DNA of 64,000 nucleotides from Bacillota bacterium (GCA_023388635.1 JAEWFW010000020.1:36333-100332); one strand, 5' to 3'; shown: positions 8,366 to 18,118, numbered from the stretch's first letter. Translations and numbers: made by a program. The notes: generated by a model from the sequence alone, not told the origin.

Positions 8366-10006
8366 ATGCTGGGTACACGCTTTCGTAATATATACCGCTA
8401 CCGCATGATCGCAAATGTATTGATCAAGCACGGCTTCGGATTCTTGTTCAACAAGAAAACCGACGACCAAGACACGAAAAACATTTCACGTGGTATGCGC
8501 CTGCGCCTCGCATGCGAAGAGTTGGGTCCTACATTTATCAAATTGGGGCAAATCGCCAGCACGCGACACGATATCATTCCCGACGATATCCTTCATGAAC
8601 TTGAGGCATTGCAAGACAGCATCTCACCGTTCCCCTTCTATCAAGTGCAAGAAATTATAGAAACAGAGCTTAGACAACCAATTTCTGAGCTCTTTTCGCA
8701 TTTCGAACAACAGTCACTAGCAACTGCCTCGATCGGTCAAGTGCACAAAGCACAATTACATACGGGAGAATGGGTCGCTGTCAAAGTCCAGAGACCGCAG
8801 ATTAGTGAGCTGATTGAAACCGATCTGGAAATTCTCTACGATTTGGCGCGGATTGCCGAAAAACGGACAGAATGGGGACGGTATTACCATCTATACGATC
8901 TCGTCGAAGAATTCGCCCAATCAATGCGCAGTGAACTGAATTATCTGAAAGAAGCGCGTTATACAGAGCAAATCGGTGACAATCTCAAAAACACGCAGTA
9001 CCCGATTCGAATACCAATGGTATTCTGGGAATTCACAACAAAACGCGTGCTGACGATGGAGTTTTTCGACGGTACAAAACTGACCGGCGATATGCAGCGC
9101 ATGGACAGTCAACTGACATCTGAGGCAATCGCCACCCATATAATCAAAGCAATCTTCCACATGATCTTGACCGACGGATTGTTCCATGCTGATCCCCACC
9201 CGGGCAACATTATGTTGCTCAACGACGACAAGATCGGCTTGCTTGATTTCGGTATGGTCGGCAAATTGTCAAAGCCGCTACAGAAAAATTTCATCAAGAT
9301 CATCATCGGCTTGATGCGCAAAAACACAGGTACGATCGTCAATGCCATCGAAGAAATCGGCATCGTGCCCGATAGCGTCGATATGGATCTGTTTTACTAC
9401 GATGTCGATTTGCTGCGCGACAAATATTACGAAATTCCCTTCAGCGAAGTATCGCTAGCAGAATCGATTAAAGACCTCTTCTCTGTGGCACGTAAACACA
9501 AGATACTGATTCCTGCCGAGTTTTTGCTATTAGGCAAATCGTTGATCACATTGGAGGGTTTTGTCGAGACACTCGCTCCAAAAATGAACATCGTGTCGAT
9601 CGCCGAACCGATCGGCAAAAAATACTTAAAAGAACAGTACGCACCGGCTGCACTACTCGACGCGTTTGTTGAAGAAGCGAAAGAAGTTTCAGAAACGCTG
9701 CTGTCAATTCCCAAAATTGCAAAACAACTGTTACAGAATGCGAAAAACGGCAAAACCAATATCCAAATTACGGTTCCCAAATTAGATATATTTCTGCAAA
9801 AATTAGATCGCATCAGTAATCGTTTAAGTTTTTCGATCATCATGCTGGCTTTCAGTATTATCATGGCAGCGCTGATTATCGGCGATTCCATCAATCGAAA
9901 TCAAACGATTCTTTGGGAAGTCCCGGCAATTGAGATCGGTTTTGTGATTGCCGCCGCAATGTTTCTTTTGCTGATTATCTCGATCTTTCGTTCCGGTCGA
10001 TTATAA
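8366..10006 (+). CDS. AarF/UbiB (ABC1) family atypical kinase
   Basis: This 546-residue member of the UbiB/ADCK family is expected to be a membrane-associated atypical kinase or ATPase that supports isoprenoid-quinone or lipid metabolism. It shows the family KxGQ motif (FIKLGQIASTR), the ATP-binding SIGQVHKAQL...VAVKVQRP, the catalytic segment HADPHPGNIML and the metal-binding LLDFGMVGKL. Two C-terminal hydrophobic helices (about residues 480-540) anchor it. It is co-transcribed with the small coiled-coil gene and ends at a bidirectional terminator shared with ileS. The start has only a weak GAG upstream; coupling to the preceding gene is likely. Confidence 0.9.
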   Translation: MLGTRFRNIYRYRMIANVLIKHGFGFLFNKKTDDQDTKNISRGMRLRLACEELGPTFIKLGQIASTRHDIIPDDILHELEALQDSISPFPFYQVQEIIETELRQPISELFSHFEQQSLATASIGQVHKAQLHTGEWVAVKVQRPQISELIETDLEILYDLARIAEKRTEWGRYYHLYDLVEEFAQSMRSELNYLKEARYTEQIGDNLKNTQYPIRIPMVFWEFTTKRVLTMEFFDGTKLTGDMQRMDSQLTSEAIATHIIKAIFHMILTDGLFHADPHPGNIMLLNDDKIGLLDFGMVGKLSKPLQKNFIKIIIGLMRKNTGTIVNAIEEIGIVPDSVDMDLFYYDVDLLRDKYYEIPFSEVSLAESIKDLFSVARKHKILIPAEFLLLGKSLITLEGFVETLAPKMNIVSIAEPIGKKYLKEQYAPAALLDAFVEEAKEVSETLLSIPKIAKQLLQNAKNGKTNIQITVPKLDIFLQKLDRISNRLSFSIIMLAFSIIMAALIIGDSINRNQTILWEVPAIEIGFVIAAAMFLLLIISIFRSGRL

Positions 10007-10026
10007 AGTGCAACTAGGCTTCAATA

Positions 10027-10066
10027 AAAAGGAGTTACGCTGTCCGATGACATTGTAACTCCTTTT
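10027..10066. terminator. Bidirectional terminator between the AarF gene and ileS
   Basis: AAAAGGAGTTAC (10027-10038) pairs with GTAACTCCTTTT (10055-10066), a 12-bp stem whose A/T ends give T-runs on both strands. It serves two convergent genes. Confidence 0.85.
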
Positions 10067-10091
10067 GTAATATTGTATTTTGCGAAAATGC

Positions 10092-12851
10092 TTAAAAATA
10101 TTTTATTTGTTCCGCACATCTCGAGCATAACGTCGGATGTTCCGGATCAGAACCGATGTCTGTAGTGACAACCCAGCAGCGTTCACACTTTTCTCCCGGC
10201 GCTTGTGTCACGACGACTTTCAATCCTTTCACTTCCGCAGCATGTTCCGGAGCTGCCGCAGACGGATCATGCAACGTAACTTTCGATACAATCAGCACTT
10301 TGTCGAGATCGTCCAGCGTTGACAGGACGTCGTATACATCTTGTTCAGGATACAAATCGACATTCGCACCTAAAGAATGACCGATCACCTTATCTTTACG
10401 GGCGACTTCCAGTGGTTTTAAAATCTCTTCACGGATTTTGATCACCTTATCCCACTTATCTTCGATTTGTTGATCAAGATAACCCTGATCGACGGCAGGC
10501 ATTGCTTCCATTTGCGGACTCAACAACTTATCGCCCGGAATGTATTTCCAAATCTCTTCCGCCGTATGGGATAATACCGGCGTAATCAATTTTACAAGTG
10601 CCAATAACACTTCATAAAGCACGGTCTGTGCTGCACGTCTCGACTGTGAATCCGGCGCGCTCGTATACAGACGGTCTTTCAAAATATCGAGATAAAACGC
10701 ACTCATATCTAACGTACAGAAATTGTGAATCGCATGGTAGACGATGTGGAAATCAAAACGATTATACGCCTCTGTTACACGCTCGATTAAGCGTTGCAAA
10801 CGGACAAGTGCGTATTGATCAATTTCCTGCATATCCTCATACGCCACACGATGCTGTTGGTAATCAAATCCATCGAGATTGCCCAACAAAAAGCGGAACG
10901 TGTTGCGAATCTTTCTATATACTTCAGCGATCTGCTGCAAAATGTTATCGGATATCCGAATGTCGGCACGATATTCGGCAGACGACACCCATAATCTGAG
11001 GATATCTGCCCCCATTTTACCGGAAACCTCCAATGGATCGACGCCGTTTCCGAGCGATTTGGACATCTTCCGTCCTTCACCGTCAACGACCATCCCACAT
11101 CCGATCACCGTCTTATACGGTGCCTGTCCGCGGGTAGCGACAGATGTCGACAATGAAGAGTTGAACCATCCGCGGTATTGATCGGAACCTTCCAGATAAA
11201 TATCGGTCGGCCAAGTTAAATCGTCACGAACATTTGCCACTGCCGCATGGCTGGAACCCGAATCAAACCATACGTCCATAATGTCCTGTTCTTTGCGGAA
11301 ATGCGTACCGCCGCAAGCACACGTATACCCTTCCGGCAAAAAGTCTTTCGCATCGCGAATCCACCAGCTTTGCGACCCTTCCTTGCGGAAAATATCCGAT
11401 ATAATCGCAATCGATTCATCATTGATAATTTCCTTGTTGCAATCTTCACAGTATAAAATTGGGATTGGAACACCCCATACACGTTGGCGGGAAATGCACC
11501 AGTCGCCACGGTCGGCGATCATGTTGTGCATTCTCTGCTCACCCCATGATGGAACCCACTGCACCTTCTTAATTTCCTCCAGTAACTGTTGGCGGAACCC
11601 GTCAATCGAAGCAAACCACTGTTTGGTCGCTCTGTACATGACCGTTCCTTTACATCTCCAGCAATGTGGGTATTGGTGCTGGATTTCTCCCTCTGCCAAC
11701 AATGCCTCGGCATCTCTTAAAGCATCGATCACAAGTTTATTGCCTTTTGCATAATAAGCACCGGCAAATTGCCCTGCTTCCTCCGTAAAATGCCCTTTAT
11801 CGTCGATCGGCGCGAGGATATCAAGTCCGTATTTCAGCCCCATCGCGTAGTCCTCGACCCCGTGACCGGGAGCCGTATGGACACAACCCGTACCTTGATC
11901 GAGCGTCACATGGTCACCGAGCACCACAGGTGATGGTCTGTCAAACAGCGGGTGCTTTGTAACGATATGCTCTAGTTCTGTACCTTTCCATGAACCTTCC
12001 AACGTATAAGACGCAAAATTAGCGACCTTAGCGACTGCCTCTGCCAACTCTTTAGCAACCAAATAGCGTTTACCCTCGGAATGAATCATCGTATATTCAA
12101 AATCAGGATGAACAGAAATCGCCAAGTTCGCCGGAATTGTCCAAGGCGTCGTAGTCCAGATGACGATATAAGTGTCTTGTTCGCCCAGTATGCCCTTACC
12201 ATCTGTAACAGGGAATGCGACATAGATCGACTGACTGACTTTATCGCGGTATTCGATTTCTGCTTCAGCCAGAGCCGTTTCGCAAGAAGGACACCAATAA
12301 ACCGGCTTTTTCCCTTGGTAAATATAGCCCTTGTTCGCCATCGTGCCAAATACTTTAATTTGCTCCGCTTCATACTCCGGTTTCAATGTAATATACGGAT
12401 CGTCCCAATCCCCGCGCACTCCTAAACGACGGAATTGTTGTTTTTGTTTATCAATAAACGATAACGCATATTCCTCACACTTTTTCCGGAAGTCGGTGAC
12501 GCTGATTTGATGGCGGTCAAGTTTCTCGCTTTTAATAATTGCATGTTCAATCGGCAATCCATGTGTATCCCACCCGGGAACATATGGCGCGTCGTAACCT
12601 TGCATCGACTTGTATTTGACGATAATATCTTTAAGAATCTTGTTGAGTGCATGTCCTAAATGAATGTCTCCGTTCGCATAAGGCGGTCCGTCATGTAAGA
12701 CAAATTTCGGTTTGCCCTTTTGCTGCTCCTGCACTTGTTTATAGATATCTACCTCATCCCACCAAGCCTGAATATCCGGTTCTTTTTGCGGCAAATTCCC
12801 GCGCATCGGAAACTCTGTTTGCGGCAAATTTAACATTTTACTGTAATCCAC
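10092..12851 (-). CDS. ileS: Isoleucyl-tRNA synthetase
   Basis: This class I synthetase charges tRNA-Ile and edits Val. It has 919 residues, the usual bacterial length. The ATP-binding motif [14 protein letters not shown] is near residue 57, the KMSKS motif ([14 protein letters not shown]) is near residue 600, and a C-terminal zinc finger is formed by CERCW and CSRC. The start is placed at GTG 12851 because GGAGG lies 8 bases upstream and the protein then begins [19 protein letters not shown], which aligns with B. subtilis IleS (MDF...TEFPMRGN); the ATG at 12857 is too close to the ribosome site. A T-box leader controls it. Confidence 0.97.
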   Translation of the reverse strand: MDYSKMLNLPQTEFPMRGNLPQKEPDIQAWWDEVDIYKQVQEQQKGKPKFVLHDGPPYANGDIHLGHALNKILKDIIVKYKSMQGYDAPYVPGWDTHGLPIEHAIIKSEKLDRHQISVTDFRKKCEEYALSFIDKQKQQFRRLGVRGDWDDPYITLKPEYEAEQIKVFGTMANKGYIYQGKKPVYWCPSCETALAEAEIEYRDKVSQSIYVAFPVTDGKGILGEQDTYIVIWTTTPWTIPANLAISVHPDFEYTMIHSEGKRYLVAKELAEAVAKVANFASYTLEGSWKGTELEHIVTKHPLFDRPSPVVLGDHVTLDQGTGCVHTAPGHGVEDYAMGLKYGLDILAPIDDKGHFTEEAGQFAGAYYAKGNKLVIDALRDAEALLAEGEIQHQYPHCWRCKGTVMYRATKQWFASIDGFRQQLLEEIKKVQWVPSWGEQRMHNMIADRGDWCISRQRVWGVPIPILYCEDCNKEIINDESIAIISDIFRKEGSQSWWIRDAKDFLPEGYTCACGGTHFRKEQDIMDVWFDSGSSHAAVANVRDDLTWPTDIYLEGSDQYRGWFNSSLSTSVATRGQAPYKTVIGCGMVVDGEGRKMSKSLGNGVDPLEVSGKMGADILRLWVSSAEYRADIRISDNILQQIAEVYRKIRNTFRFLLGNLDGFDYQQHRVAYEDMQEIDQYALVRLQRLIERVTEAYNRFDFHIVYHAIHNFCTLDMSAFYLDILKDRLYTSAPDSQSRRAAQTVLYEVLLALVKLITPVLSHTAEEIWKYIPGDKLLSPQMEAMPAVDQGYLDQQIEDKWDKVIKIREEILKPLEVARKDKVIGHSLGANVDLYPEQDVYDVLSTLDDLDKVLIVSKVTLHDPSAAAPEHAAEVKGLKVVVTQAPGEKCERCWVVTTDIGSDPEHPTLCSRCAEQIKYF

Positions 12852-12908
12852 TGCCATTCCCTCCATATCCAAAATATACTTGCTCGTTTCAGCAAAAATA
12901 CAACATAA

Positions 12909-13168
12909 AAAAATCCCATCCACAAAGGGACGAGATTGACTCGCGGTACCACCCTAATACACAATCAGATCATCTGACCGTTGTGCACTCTTACACCGAT
13001 AACGCCGGCAAAACGTCTCTCTCTACTCTCGAAAATCGATTTCAAAAGAAAAATTATCAGGTGATTTCCACATATCCCGCTGTATCGGCTCTCACTGTCC
13101 CGACTCGCTGAACACATCAGTCATAATATGTGTACTTGTCCTGATATCATCAATCAATATAAATATTG
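12909..13168 (-). promoter_or_regulatory. T-box riboswitch leader of ileS
   Basis: The minus strand contains the T-box sequence AGGGTGGTACCGCGAG (12955-12940), which pairs with the acceptor end of uncharged tRNA. A terminator follows, with ATCTCGTCC (12936-12928) pairing with GGATGGGAT (12921-12913) and a T-run. A Stem I region lies upstream with an AG-bulge-like segment. A candidate AUC (Ile) specifier is at 13065-13063, in the context GGAAAUCACC. Uncharged tRNA-Ile would favour antitermination and raise ileS expression. Confidence 0.9.
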
Positions 13169-13174
13169 CTTATT

Positions 13175-13204
13175 AGTATAATACATGTCCACCCTATAAG
13201 TCAA
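13175..13204 (-). promoter_or_regulatory. Sigma-A promoter of the ileS T-box transcript
   Basis: TTGACT (13204-13199) and TATACT (13180-13175) are separated by 18 bp on the minus strand, just after the end of divIVA and before the T-box leader. Confidence 0.75.
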
Positions 13205-13205
13205 A

Positions 13206-13694
13206 TTACTCCATGTGTTCCCGGGATGCGGCGATTTCTTTCAATTCTTCCCAATCATCGCTGCTGATCAATTCCAACTGTGCTTCGATCAACGAACGCA
13301 ATCTCGCTCGGTACATTTTCGCCTGTTTTTTCAAATCTTCGACATCCATTGCAGCCTTATGGGCTTTCAACACCGATTCGTTGATGATACGGTCGGCATT
13401 TTTCTCGGCTTCACGTACGATCAGCTTTGCTTCTTTCTTCGCATTGCTGACCATATCTTCCGACGCTTCCTGAGCGACAACGATCGACTTTGTCAAATTC
13501 TCTTCTAATTTTGTATAATGGCTTGCACGCTCTTCCAAAGTGCGTATTTGATCTTGTAACGCTTTATTTTCTCTGATCATCCCTTCAAAATCTTTAATAA
13601 TATGATCGAGAAATTCATTGACTTCATCAATGTCATATCCTCGTAATGACCTGCCAAATTCCTTATTGCTGATATCCAATGGTGTTAGTGCCAA
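13206..13694 (-). CDS. divIVA: Cell-division / polar scaffold protein DivIVA
   Basis: DivIVA recognises negatively curved membrane at septa and poles and recruits division and chromosome-anchoring partners. The protein has 162 residues: an N-terminal membrane-binding domain with the conserved LTPLDI...FGRSLRGYDIDEVNEFL, then a long coiled coil rich in Glu/Lys/Ala. It starts with TTG at 13694, with GGAGGT 7 bases upstream, giving MALTPLDI, which aligns with B. subtilis MPLTPNDI; the upstream frame is not coding. It lies at the end of the ylm block, as in other Bacillota. Confidence 0.94.
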   Translation of the reverse strand: MALTPLDISNKEFGRSLRGYDIDEVNEFLDHIIKDFEGMIRENKALQDQIRTLEERASHYTKLEENLTKSIVVAQEASEDMVSNAKKEAKLIVREAEKNADRIINESVLKAHKAAMDVEDLKKQAKMYRARLRSLIEAQLELISSDDWEELKEIAASREHME

Positions 13695-13759
13695 ATGAAA
13701 CACCTCCAAATTATGTATTATGCCTCTCCAATCATTCGACAAATAACGCTAAATTCCTG

Positions 13760-14536
13760 CTATAGGTATTTTCCGATTTTCACCGGAATTCTGCCTTTTT
13801 TATTGGGAGCAGCGACTGCTAAAATTTTAATTCTCGTTGCGCCCTTCATAGAAATCACATCACCCATGCGGACATTCTGGTCAATATTTTCACAGACTCC
13901 CCAATTGTGTTTGACAAGTCCTTTTTTTATATACTCTGCCGCTTTACCCCTCGATAGATTATAAGCAAGTTTGACAATACTATCGAGACGCAAAGAAGAA
14001 ACGGTGTTTTCAACGAGTGAAAATTGTTGTTCCATTTGGGGAAGCTGATCTTCCGTAACAAATTCGACATTCGCCGTATAGCGATTGACCTGATGCAAAT
14101 GAATTCCCGTATACTCGGCAATCGCGGCATCAAGCGCCACATAGCAGATATCGTTGACAATCACCACATCACCGAGCTTCTCGCGCTTGATTCCCTGTCC
14201 CAAAAGCGCTCCCAAATAATCGCCGTGGCGTAATGGTTTCTGGATACCTTGCACATGAATCGCAAGGGTGGCGACCCGGAACTCGTCCCAACCACATTCC
14301 CAATCGGCAGGCATAATCATCGCCCGTTTTCTTTCAGCTTCCGGAAATGCGCCATAGAAACAACATTGCAAATCATCCAATTGATTGCATATGTTCATGA
14401 CAATCGTCTGTCTATATGGATCGAGAAAATCGGTAACTTTGACTATGCCCCTCTGCCGACAAATGTCGGCAATTTTTGCAACTTCACGGGCAAATTGTTG
14501 CTCATCTTTTCGATAATGAATATAGGTGGAATCCAT
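13760..14536 (-). CDS. ylmH: YlmH, S4-domain RNA-binding protein
   Basis: This 258-residue cytosolic protein has an N-terminal YlmH-specific domain and a C-terminal S4 RNA-binding domain (about residues 182-240, beginning LRLDSIVKLAYNLSRGKAAEYI). YlmH homologues are linked to ribosome-associated quality control and to cell division through their place in the ylm cluster. The internal motif CFYGAFPEAERKRAMI is typical. It is co-directional with ylmG (20 bp upstream) and divIVA. Confidence 0.93.
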   Translation of the reverse strand: MDSTYIHYRKDEQQFAREVAKIADICRQRGIVKVTDFLDPYRQTIVMNICNQLDDLQCCFYGAFPEAERKRAMIMPADWECGWDEFRVATLAIHVQGIQKPLRHGDYLGALLGQGIKREKLGDVVIVNDICYVALDAAIAEYTGIHLHQVNRYTANVEFVTEDQLPQMEQQFSLVENTVSSLRLDSIVKLAYNLSRGKAAEYIKKGLVKHNWGVCENIDQNVRMGDVISMKGATRIKILAVAAPNKKGRIPVKIGKYL

Positions 14537-14555
14537 AGATTAATCCATTTCCATC

Positions 14556-14846
14556 CTAGAGCAAGCCTAAGATTTGCAGCCCCCACTGCAAAATCGACAT
14601 CGCTCCGACGCGCAAAAAGCTGTACACAATGAATGCGACGATCGGCGACAAATCAAGATACGCACCGCCCATAGAGATCGGCGGAATAAATCCGCGGAAT
14701 AATGACAAATAAGGTTCCGATAACCGATAAATCGCTTCTCCAAAACCTGTATTATGTAAAGCAGGTACCCATGATAAAAGAATTCTCGCAATCAAAATAT
14801 ACCAATATATTTCAAATAAAAAATCTGCCGCTCGTAAAATTAACAT
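14556..14846 (-). CDS. ylmG: YlmG, YggT family membrane protein
   Basis: This 96-residue protein has two YggT-type hydrophobic segments flanking ILLSWVPALHNTGFGEAIYRLSEPYLSLFR, the family signature with a conserved SEPxL turn. The role is not firmly known; homologues affect septum or nucleoid organisation and osmotic tolerance. ATG at 14846 is preceded by AAGGAGTGA. Position in the ylmC-D-E-G-H-divIVA series supports the call. Confidence 0.93.
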   Translation of the reverse strand: MLILRAADFLFEIYWYILIARILLSWVPALHNTGFGEAIYRLSEPYLSLFRGFIPPISMGGAYLDLSPIVAFIVYSFLRVGAMSILQWGLQILGLL

Positions 14847-14940
14847 GGCTTCACTCCTTGAATTAATGTACTAATAAAGCATACACAGTTACAGCGAAAA
14901 AATCAATCGCGAATGATCATCATTTTTGAAGTTAGTCAGG

Positions 14941-15630
14941 TTAAAAAAGTACACTCCCCAGACGGACAAGGGTTGCCCCTTCTTCCACAGCCACTGTGAA
15001 ATCATTCGACATCCCCATCGATAGATGTTTCAGTTCAAAATTCGGCAAGTTCCGGGCGCTCAACTGCTCTTTCGCCATACGCAAACGGGCAAAGATATCA
15101 CGCGTTTGCTCCGGATCCTCCACATGCGGTGCCATCGTCATCAGACCCTTAACTTTGATATGGTCAAATTGACTGACTGTTTCCGCCAAGCTAACCAATT
15201 CCTTTTCTGCCACACCAAACTTCGTCGTCTCCCCGGAAATATTCACCTGTAACAGACATTCCACATATTTGCCGAGTTTCACCGCTTGATTCTGGATCTC
15301 TTTCGCCAAGGATAGACGATCCAATGAATGAATCATCGCAAAATGCGGCAACACATATTTTACTTTATTCGTTTGTAAATGACCGATAAAATGCCAGTGC
15401 ACATCCGGATGCAAATTGCCGATCACTTCGATTTTCGGCAATGCGTGTTGGACGAGATTCTCGCCTATATTCACTATACCTGCATCAATACAAGCCTGCA
15501 CTCCTTGGGCATCGGTATATTTCGTGACTCCGACGACGGTCACATCCTCTACGTTTCTACCGGATTTGCCACATGCCTCTGCGATCATTTGTTGGACTTT
15601 GCCGTAATTATCTGCTACTCGATTGCTCAT
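14941..15630 (-). CDS. ylmE: YlmE, YggS/PLPBP family PLP-binding protein
   Basis: This 229-residue single-domain TIM-barrel protein binds pyridoxal phosphate without known catalysis and helps keep PLP and amino-acid balance. The PLP lysine lies in VVGVTKYTD (about residue 36), and the family segments HFIGHLQTNK and LSMGMSNDFTVAVEEGATLVRLGS are present. The start at 15630 (MSNRVADN) follows an AGGTGAT; six further codons of open frame lie upstream. The YlmD start is close, and the pair is a constant feature of the cluster. Confidence 0.94.
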   Translation of the reverse strand: MSNRVADNYGKVQQMIAEACGKSGRNVEDVTVVGVTKYTDAQGVQACIDAGIVNIGENLVQHALPKIEVIGNLHPDVHWHFIGHLQTNKVKYVLPHFAMIHSLDRLSLAKEIQNQAVKLGKYVECLLQVNISGETTKFGVAEKELVSLAETVSQFDHIKVKGLMTMAPHVEDPEQTRDIFARLRMAKEQLSARNLPNFELKHLSMGMSNDFTVAVEEGATLVRLGSVLF

Positions 15631-15637
15631 ATTGTAA

Positions 15638-16456
15638 TCACCTTTCATTTTGCTGAAAAATTATTGCTGCCATTCTCCCGGTTTTTCCTTGCTCTCTGCG
15701 ATACGAATAAAATTCCTGATCACAGACCGTACACTGTGGCATCGTATAAATTGATTCCGACGGCACTCCGCTTCTTACAAACAACAAGTGATTTGCCTTT
15801 TTCAAATTGAACAAAAATTTGCCGTCCGTTTTTGCGCACACCAGTTGACGCATTTCCCGCTCATCAAACAATCTTTGAAATTCTGTGATGACCGTTTCAT
15901 CGACTTCGAAACACTGCTCACAGATCGATGCGCCAATGACGACGCGTATATTCTCAGGATTCGATTGATAACCTGTAAGAAAATTCTCTACCATTTTCCC
16001 AGCAATGTCGAGCACCGTTCCTCGCCATCCTGCATGTGCCACTCCGATGACGCGTTTTTGTTCATCCCATACATACAAGGGGACGCAATCGGCATAAAAG
16101 GACATCAACGCCATATTGCTTTCCGAAGTTATCAAACCGTCAGTTCCGGAAATTGGCGGACTAAAACTTCCTTTGCCTGCGTCTGCTGCGGTGACAATGG
16201 CAATCTTGTCGCCATGCACTTGCTCTCCGATTACAGTTTGCTGTATATCCATGCCATACTGATTTAATATCAAACTGCGGTTTGTCAATACATGTTCCAA
16301 GTCGTCTCCCACATGGGAAGCGAGATTCAAACCGGTAAAAGGTGCTGCACTGACTCCCCCTTCGCGTGTCGTCATAATAAGACATACGTTGCCTGACGAT
16401 GTAGGCTGCTGCATCTCGTACCACAACAAGCCCGACTGTTGTTTGCGTATCATCAT
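15638..16456 (-). CDS. ylmD: YlmD, laccase-domain (PgeF-type) purine nucleoside / wall-related hydrolase
   Basis: This 272-residue member of the multicopper-oxidoreductase-like YfiH/PgeF family has a Cys/His-centred active site: YADCVPLYVWD and GVAHAGWRGTVLDIAGKM are the conserved zinc-site motifs. Homologues were reported as purine nucleoside phosphorylases/adenosine deaminases (YlmD, FAMIN) and as a wall editing factor (PgeF). The start ATG at 16456 has AGGAG upstream. It is encoded between ylmC and ylmE. Confidence 0.9.
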   Translation of the reverse strand: MMIRKQQSGLLWYEMQQPTSSGNVCLIMTTREGGVSAAPFTGLNLASHVGDDLEHVLTNRSLILNQYGMDIQQTVIGEQVHGDKIAIVTAADAGKGSFSPPISGTDGLITSESNMALMSFYADCVPLYVWDEQKRVIGVAHAGWRGTVLDIAGKMVENFLTGYQSNPENIRVVIGASICEQCFEVDETVITEFQRLFDEREMRQLVCAKTDGKFLFNLKKANHLLFVRSGVPSESIYTMPQCTVCDQEFYSYRREQGKTGRMAAIIFQQNER

Positions 16457-16478
16457 ATGCTGTCAACTCCTGAATTCG

Positions 16479-16507
16479 GTCTTACATGATCCGATGACTA
16501 ACCCGCC
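16479..16507. repeat. Partial copy related to the dispersed repeat
   Basis: The segment CTTACATGATCCGATGAC followed by TAACCCGCC resembles the left end of repeat copy 2 (CTTATCCGATGACTAACCGCC), with three extra bases. It lies between ylmD and ylmC. The hairpin half of the element is absent. Confidence 0.45.
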
Positions 16508-16590
16508 CTAATTCCACGTTTTTATCATCGTGCATCATTTCTATATTATTGTATAGCAACAATACCAATTCGTAAATCCGCAGAAAACAC

Positions 16591-16631
16591 AAAGGGATTT
16601 TGCACAAATAGTATTCGCACAAAATCCCTTT
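16591..16631 (-). terminator. Stem-loop at the end of ylmC
   Basis: AAAGGGATTTTG (16591-16602) pairs with CAAAATCCCTTT (16620-16631), 12 bp, overlapping the ylmC stop. Downstream on the minus strand the T-run is weak (TGTGTTTTC), so it may be a partial terminator or mRNA-processing hairpin within the operon. Confidence 0.55.
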
Positions 16632-16935
16632 ATCTTTGACGGTAATACGGTCTCGTTTTATTCTGATCAATTTTGATCGTTTTTTCTTCCGCGTAATGTG
16701 AATCGTTGAGCTCTACAAGAATTACATCGGCACCGATCTTGCGAATTCGTTTCCAAGGGATAATAATGTCATTCCGATCACCAAACATCCCCAGAAAGCC
16801 GTTTCCCGTCGGTACGATAATCGATTTGATAAATCCTTCGTTCAAGTCGAGTTCAAAGTCGCTGATAACTCCAAGTCGCCTGCCGTCAGTGATGTTAATG
16901 ACGTCCTTTGACTGAAAATCTGATAAGTTAACCAT
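16630..16935 (-). CDS. ylmC: YlmC/YmxH PRC-barrel protein
   Basis: This 101-residue protein has a PRC-barrel fold: MVNLSDFQSKDVINITDGRRLGVISDFELD at the N-terminus and GDRNDIIIPWKRIRKIGADVILVE later are the family hallmarks. YlmC/YmxH proteins are sporulation-associated and of unknown mechanism. It sits between sigG and ylmD as in related genomes. Its start is preceded by GGGAGC. Confidence 0.92.
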   Translation of the reverse strand: MVNLSDFQSKDVINITDGRRLGVISDFELDLNEGFIKSIIVPTGNGFLGMFGDRNDIIIPWKRIRKIGADVILVELNDSHYAEEKTIKIDQNKTRPYYRQR

Positions 16936-16973
16936 TGTATCAGCTCCCTACTATACAAAGCTACTTAACAAAG

Positions 16974-17101
16974 CACTTATCCGATGACTAACCGCCACTA
17001 AAACAGGTATCGCTATGGAGTACATAAGTGCCGCTAAGTCCCTGGATAAGTGCGACTAAGATTCATATGGAAAAACTCCATATGAATCAAGTCTTACTTT
17101 A
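16974..17101. repeat. Dispersed inverted-repeat element, copy 2 (long form)
   Basis: This copy starts CACTTATCCGATGAC, contains about 46 extra bases absent from copy 1, then continues AAGTCCCTGGATAAGTG and ends with a hairpin with arms ATTCATATGGA and TCCATATGAAT followed by CAAGTCTTACTTTA. It lies between sigG and ylmC. The stem bases differ from copies 1 and 3 but stay paired. Confidence 0.8.
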
Positions 17102-17267
17102 TAGTATATAGAGACTCTTATATGTTTATGCTTTTCCACCTGATTAATATACCAAATTTTTATAAATCAACGATCGCTATACTTTTATGTACATGCATAC
17201 TACGCATTCTCATGTATTTGTGATGCATTTTTCATACATTCGTGATACCTCATATGTGCATGGTATT

Positions 17268-18047
17268 TTATATTTTCACATGTTTCTGTACTTGCTTAAT
17301 GGCGGCTTTCTCCAGTCGAGAAACTTGCGCTTGCGAGATGCCGATCTCATCGGCGACTTCCATCTGCGTTTTCCCTTCATAGAAACGCATCGAAAGGATT
17401 TTCTTCTCTCGACCTTCTAATTTGTGCAATGCCTCACGCAAAGCAATTTCCTCGGTCCAGTTGCCATCTTGTTCACGGTCATCTTTAATTTGATCCAATA
17501 CGTATATCGGGTCGCCTCCGTCATGATAAATCGGTTCAAAAATTGACACCGGATCCTGGATCGCATCAAGCGCAAACACAACATCCTCTTTCGGCACGTT
17601 CAGCACCTCAGATATCTCGTATACCGAAGGTTCTCGAGAATTCTTATATGTAAGGCTGTCTCGCACCTGCAATGCCTGATACGCGATATCACGCAGCGAA
17701 CGGCTGACCCTGATCGGATTGTTATCCCGCAGATATCTTCTGATTTCACCGATAATCATCGGCACAGCATAGGTGGAAAATTTAACATTCTGACCGAGGT
17801 CAAAATTGTCAATCGCTTTAATCAAACCAATGCACCCAACTTGAAACAAATCGTCTACATATTCACCTCGATTATTAAATCGTTGTATAACAGAAAGCAC
17901 CAGCCTTAAATTGCCGCTAATTAACTGTTCTCTTGCTGATTTCTCGCCTGCTTGAAATCGTACAAACAGTTTTTTCATTTCGTCGTTCTTTAAAACAGGA
18001 AGTTTTGATGTATCGACTCCACAGATTTCTACTTTGTTGCGCTTCAA
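17268..18047 (-). CDS. sigG: RNA polymerase sporulation sigma factor SigG
   Basis: Sigma-G directs late forespore transcription after engulfment. The 259-residue protein starts with MKRNKVEICGVDTSKLPVL, the typical SigG N-terminus that binds anti-sigma factors. Region 2 (NLRLVLSVIQRF, then DDLFQVGCIGLIKAI) and region 4 (KTQMEVADEIGISQAQVSRLEK) are complete. GGGAGGGAG precedes the ATG. It lies 121 bp after sigE with its own candidate sigma-F promoter at 18090-18118. The spoIIGA-sigE-sigG order is the classical one. Confidence 0.97.
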   Translation of the reverse strand: MKRNKVEICGVDTSKLPVLKNDEMKKLFVRFQAGEKSAREQLISGNLRLVLSVIQRFNNRGEYVDDLFQVGCIGLIKAIDNFDLGQNVKFSTYAVPMIIGEIRRYLRDNNPIRVSRSLRDIAYQALQVRDSLTYKNSREPSVYEISEVLNVPKEDVVFALDAIQDPVSIFEPIYHDGGDPIYVLDQIKDDREQDGNWTEEIALREALHKLEGREKKILSMRFYEGKTQMEVADEIGISQAQVSRLEKAAIKQVQKHVKI

Positions 18048-18089
18048 AAAACTCCCTCCCTTGGGTTTCCCATATTAGGAATTAATCTT

Positions 18090-18118
18090 AATTATTTCCC
18101 CAAGGAACAAAAATATGC
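18090..18118 (-). promoter_or_regulatory. Candidate sigma-F promoter of sigG
   Basis: The minus strand has GCATA (18118-18114), a 14-bp spacer and GGAAATAATT (18099-18090). Both resemble the sigma-F/G -35 (GYATA) and sigma-F -10 (GGNRANANTW) consensus. In B. subtilis sigG is transcribed by sigma-F from this gap. Confidence 0.6.

Noticed and set aside
16482..16670. A 62-codon open frame on the minus strand between ylmD and ylmC
   Set aside because: It covers a stem-loop and a repeat fragment, overlaps the end of ylmC, lacks a good ribosome site and has no recognisable motif.
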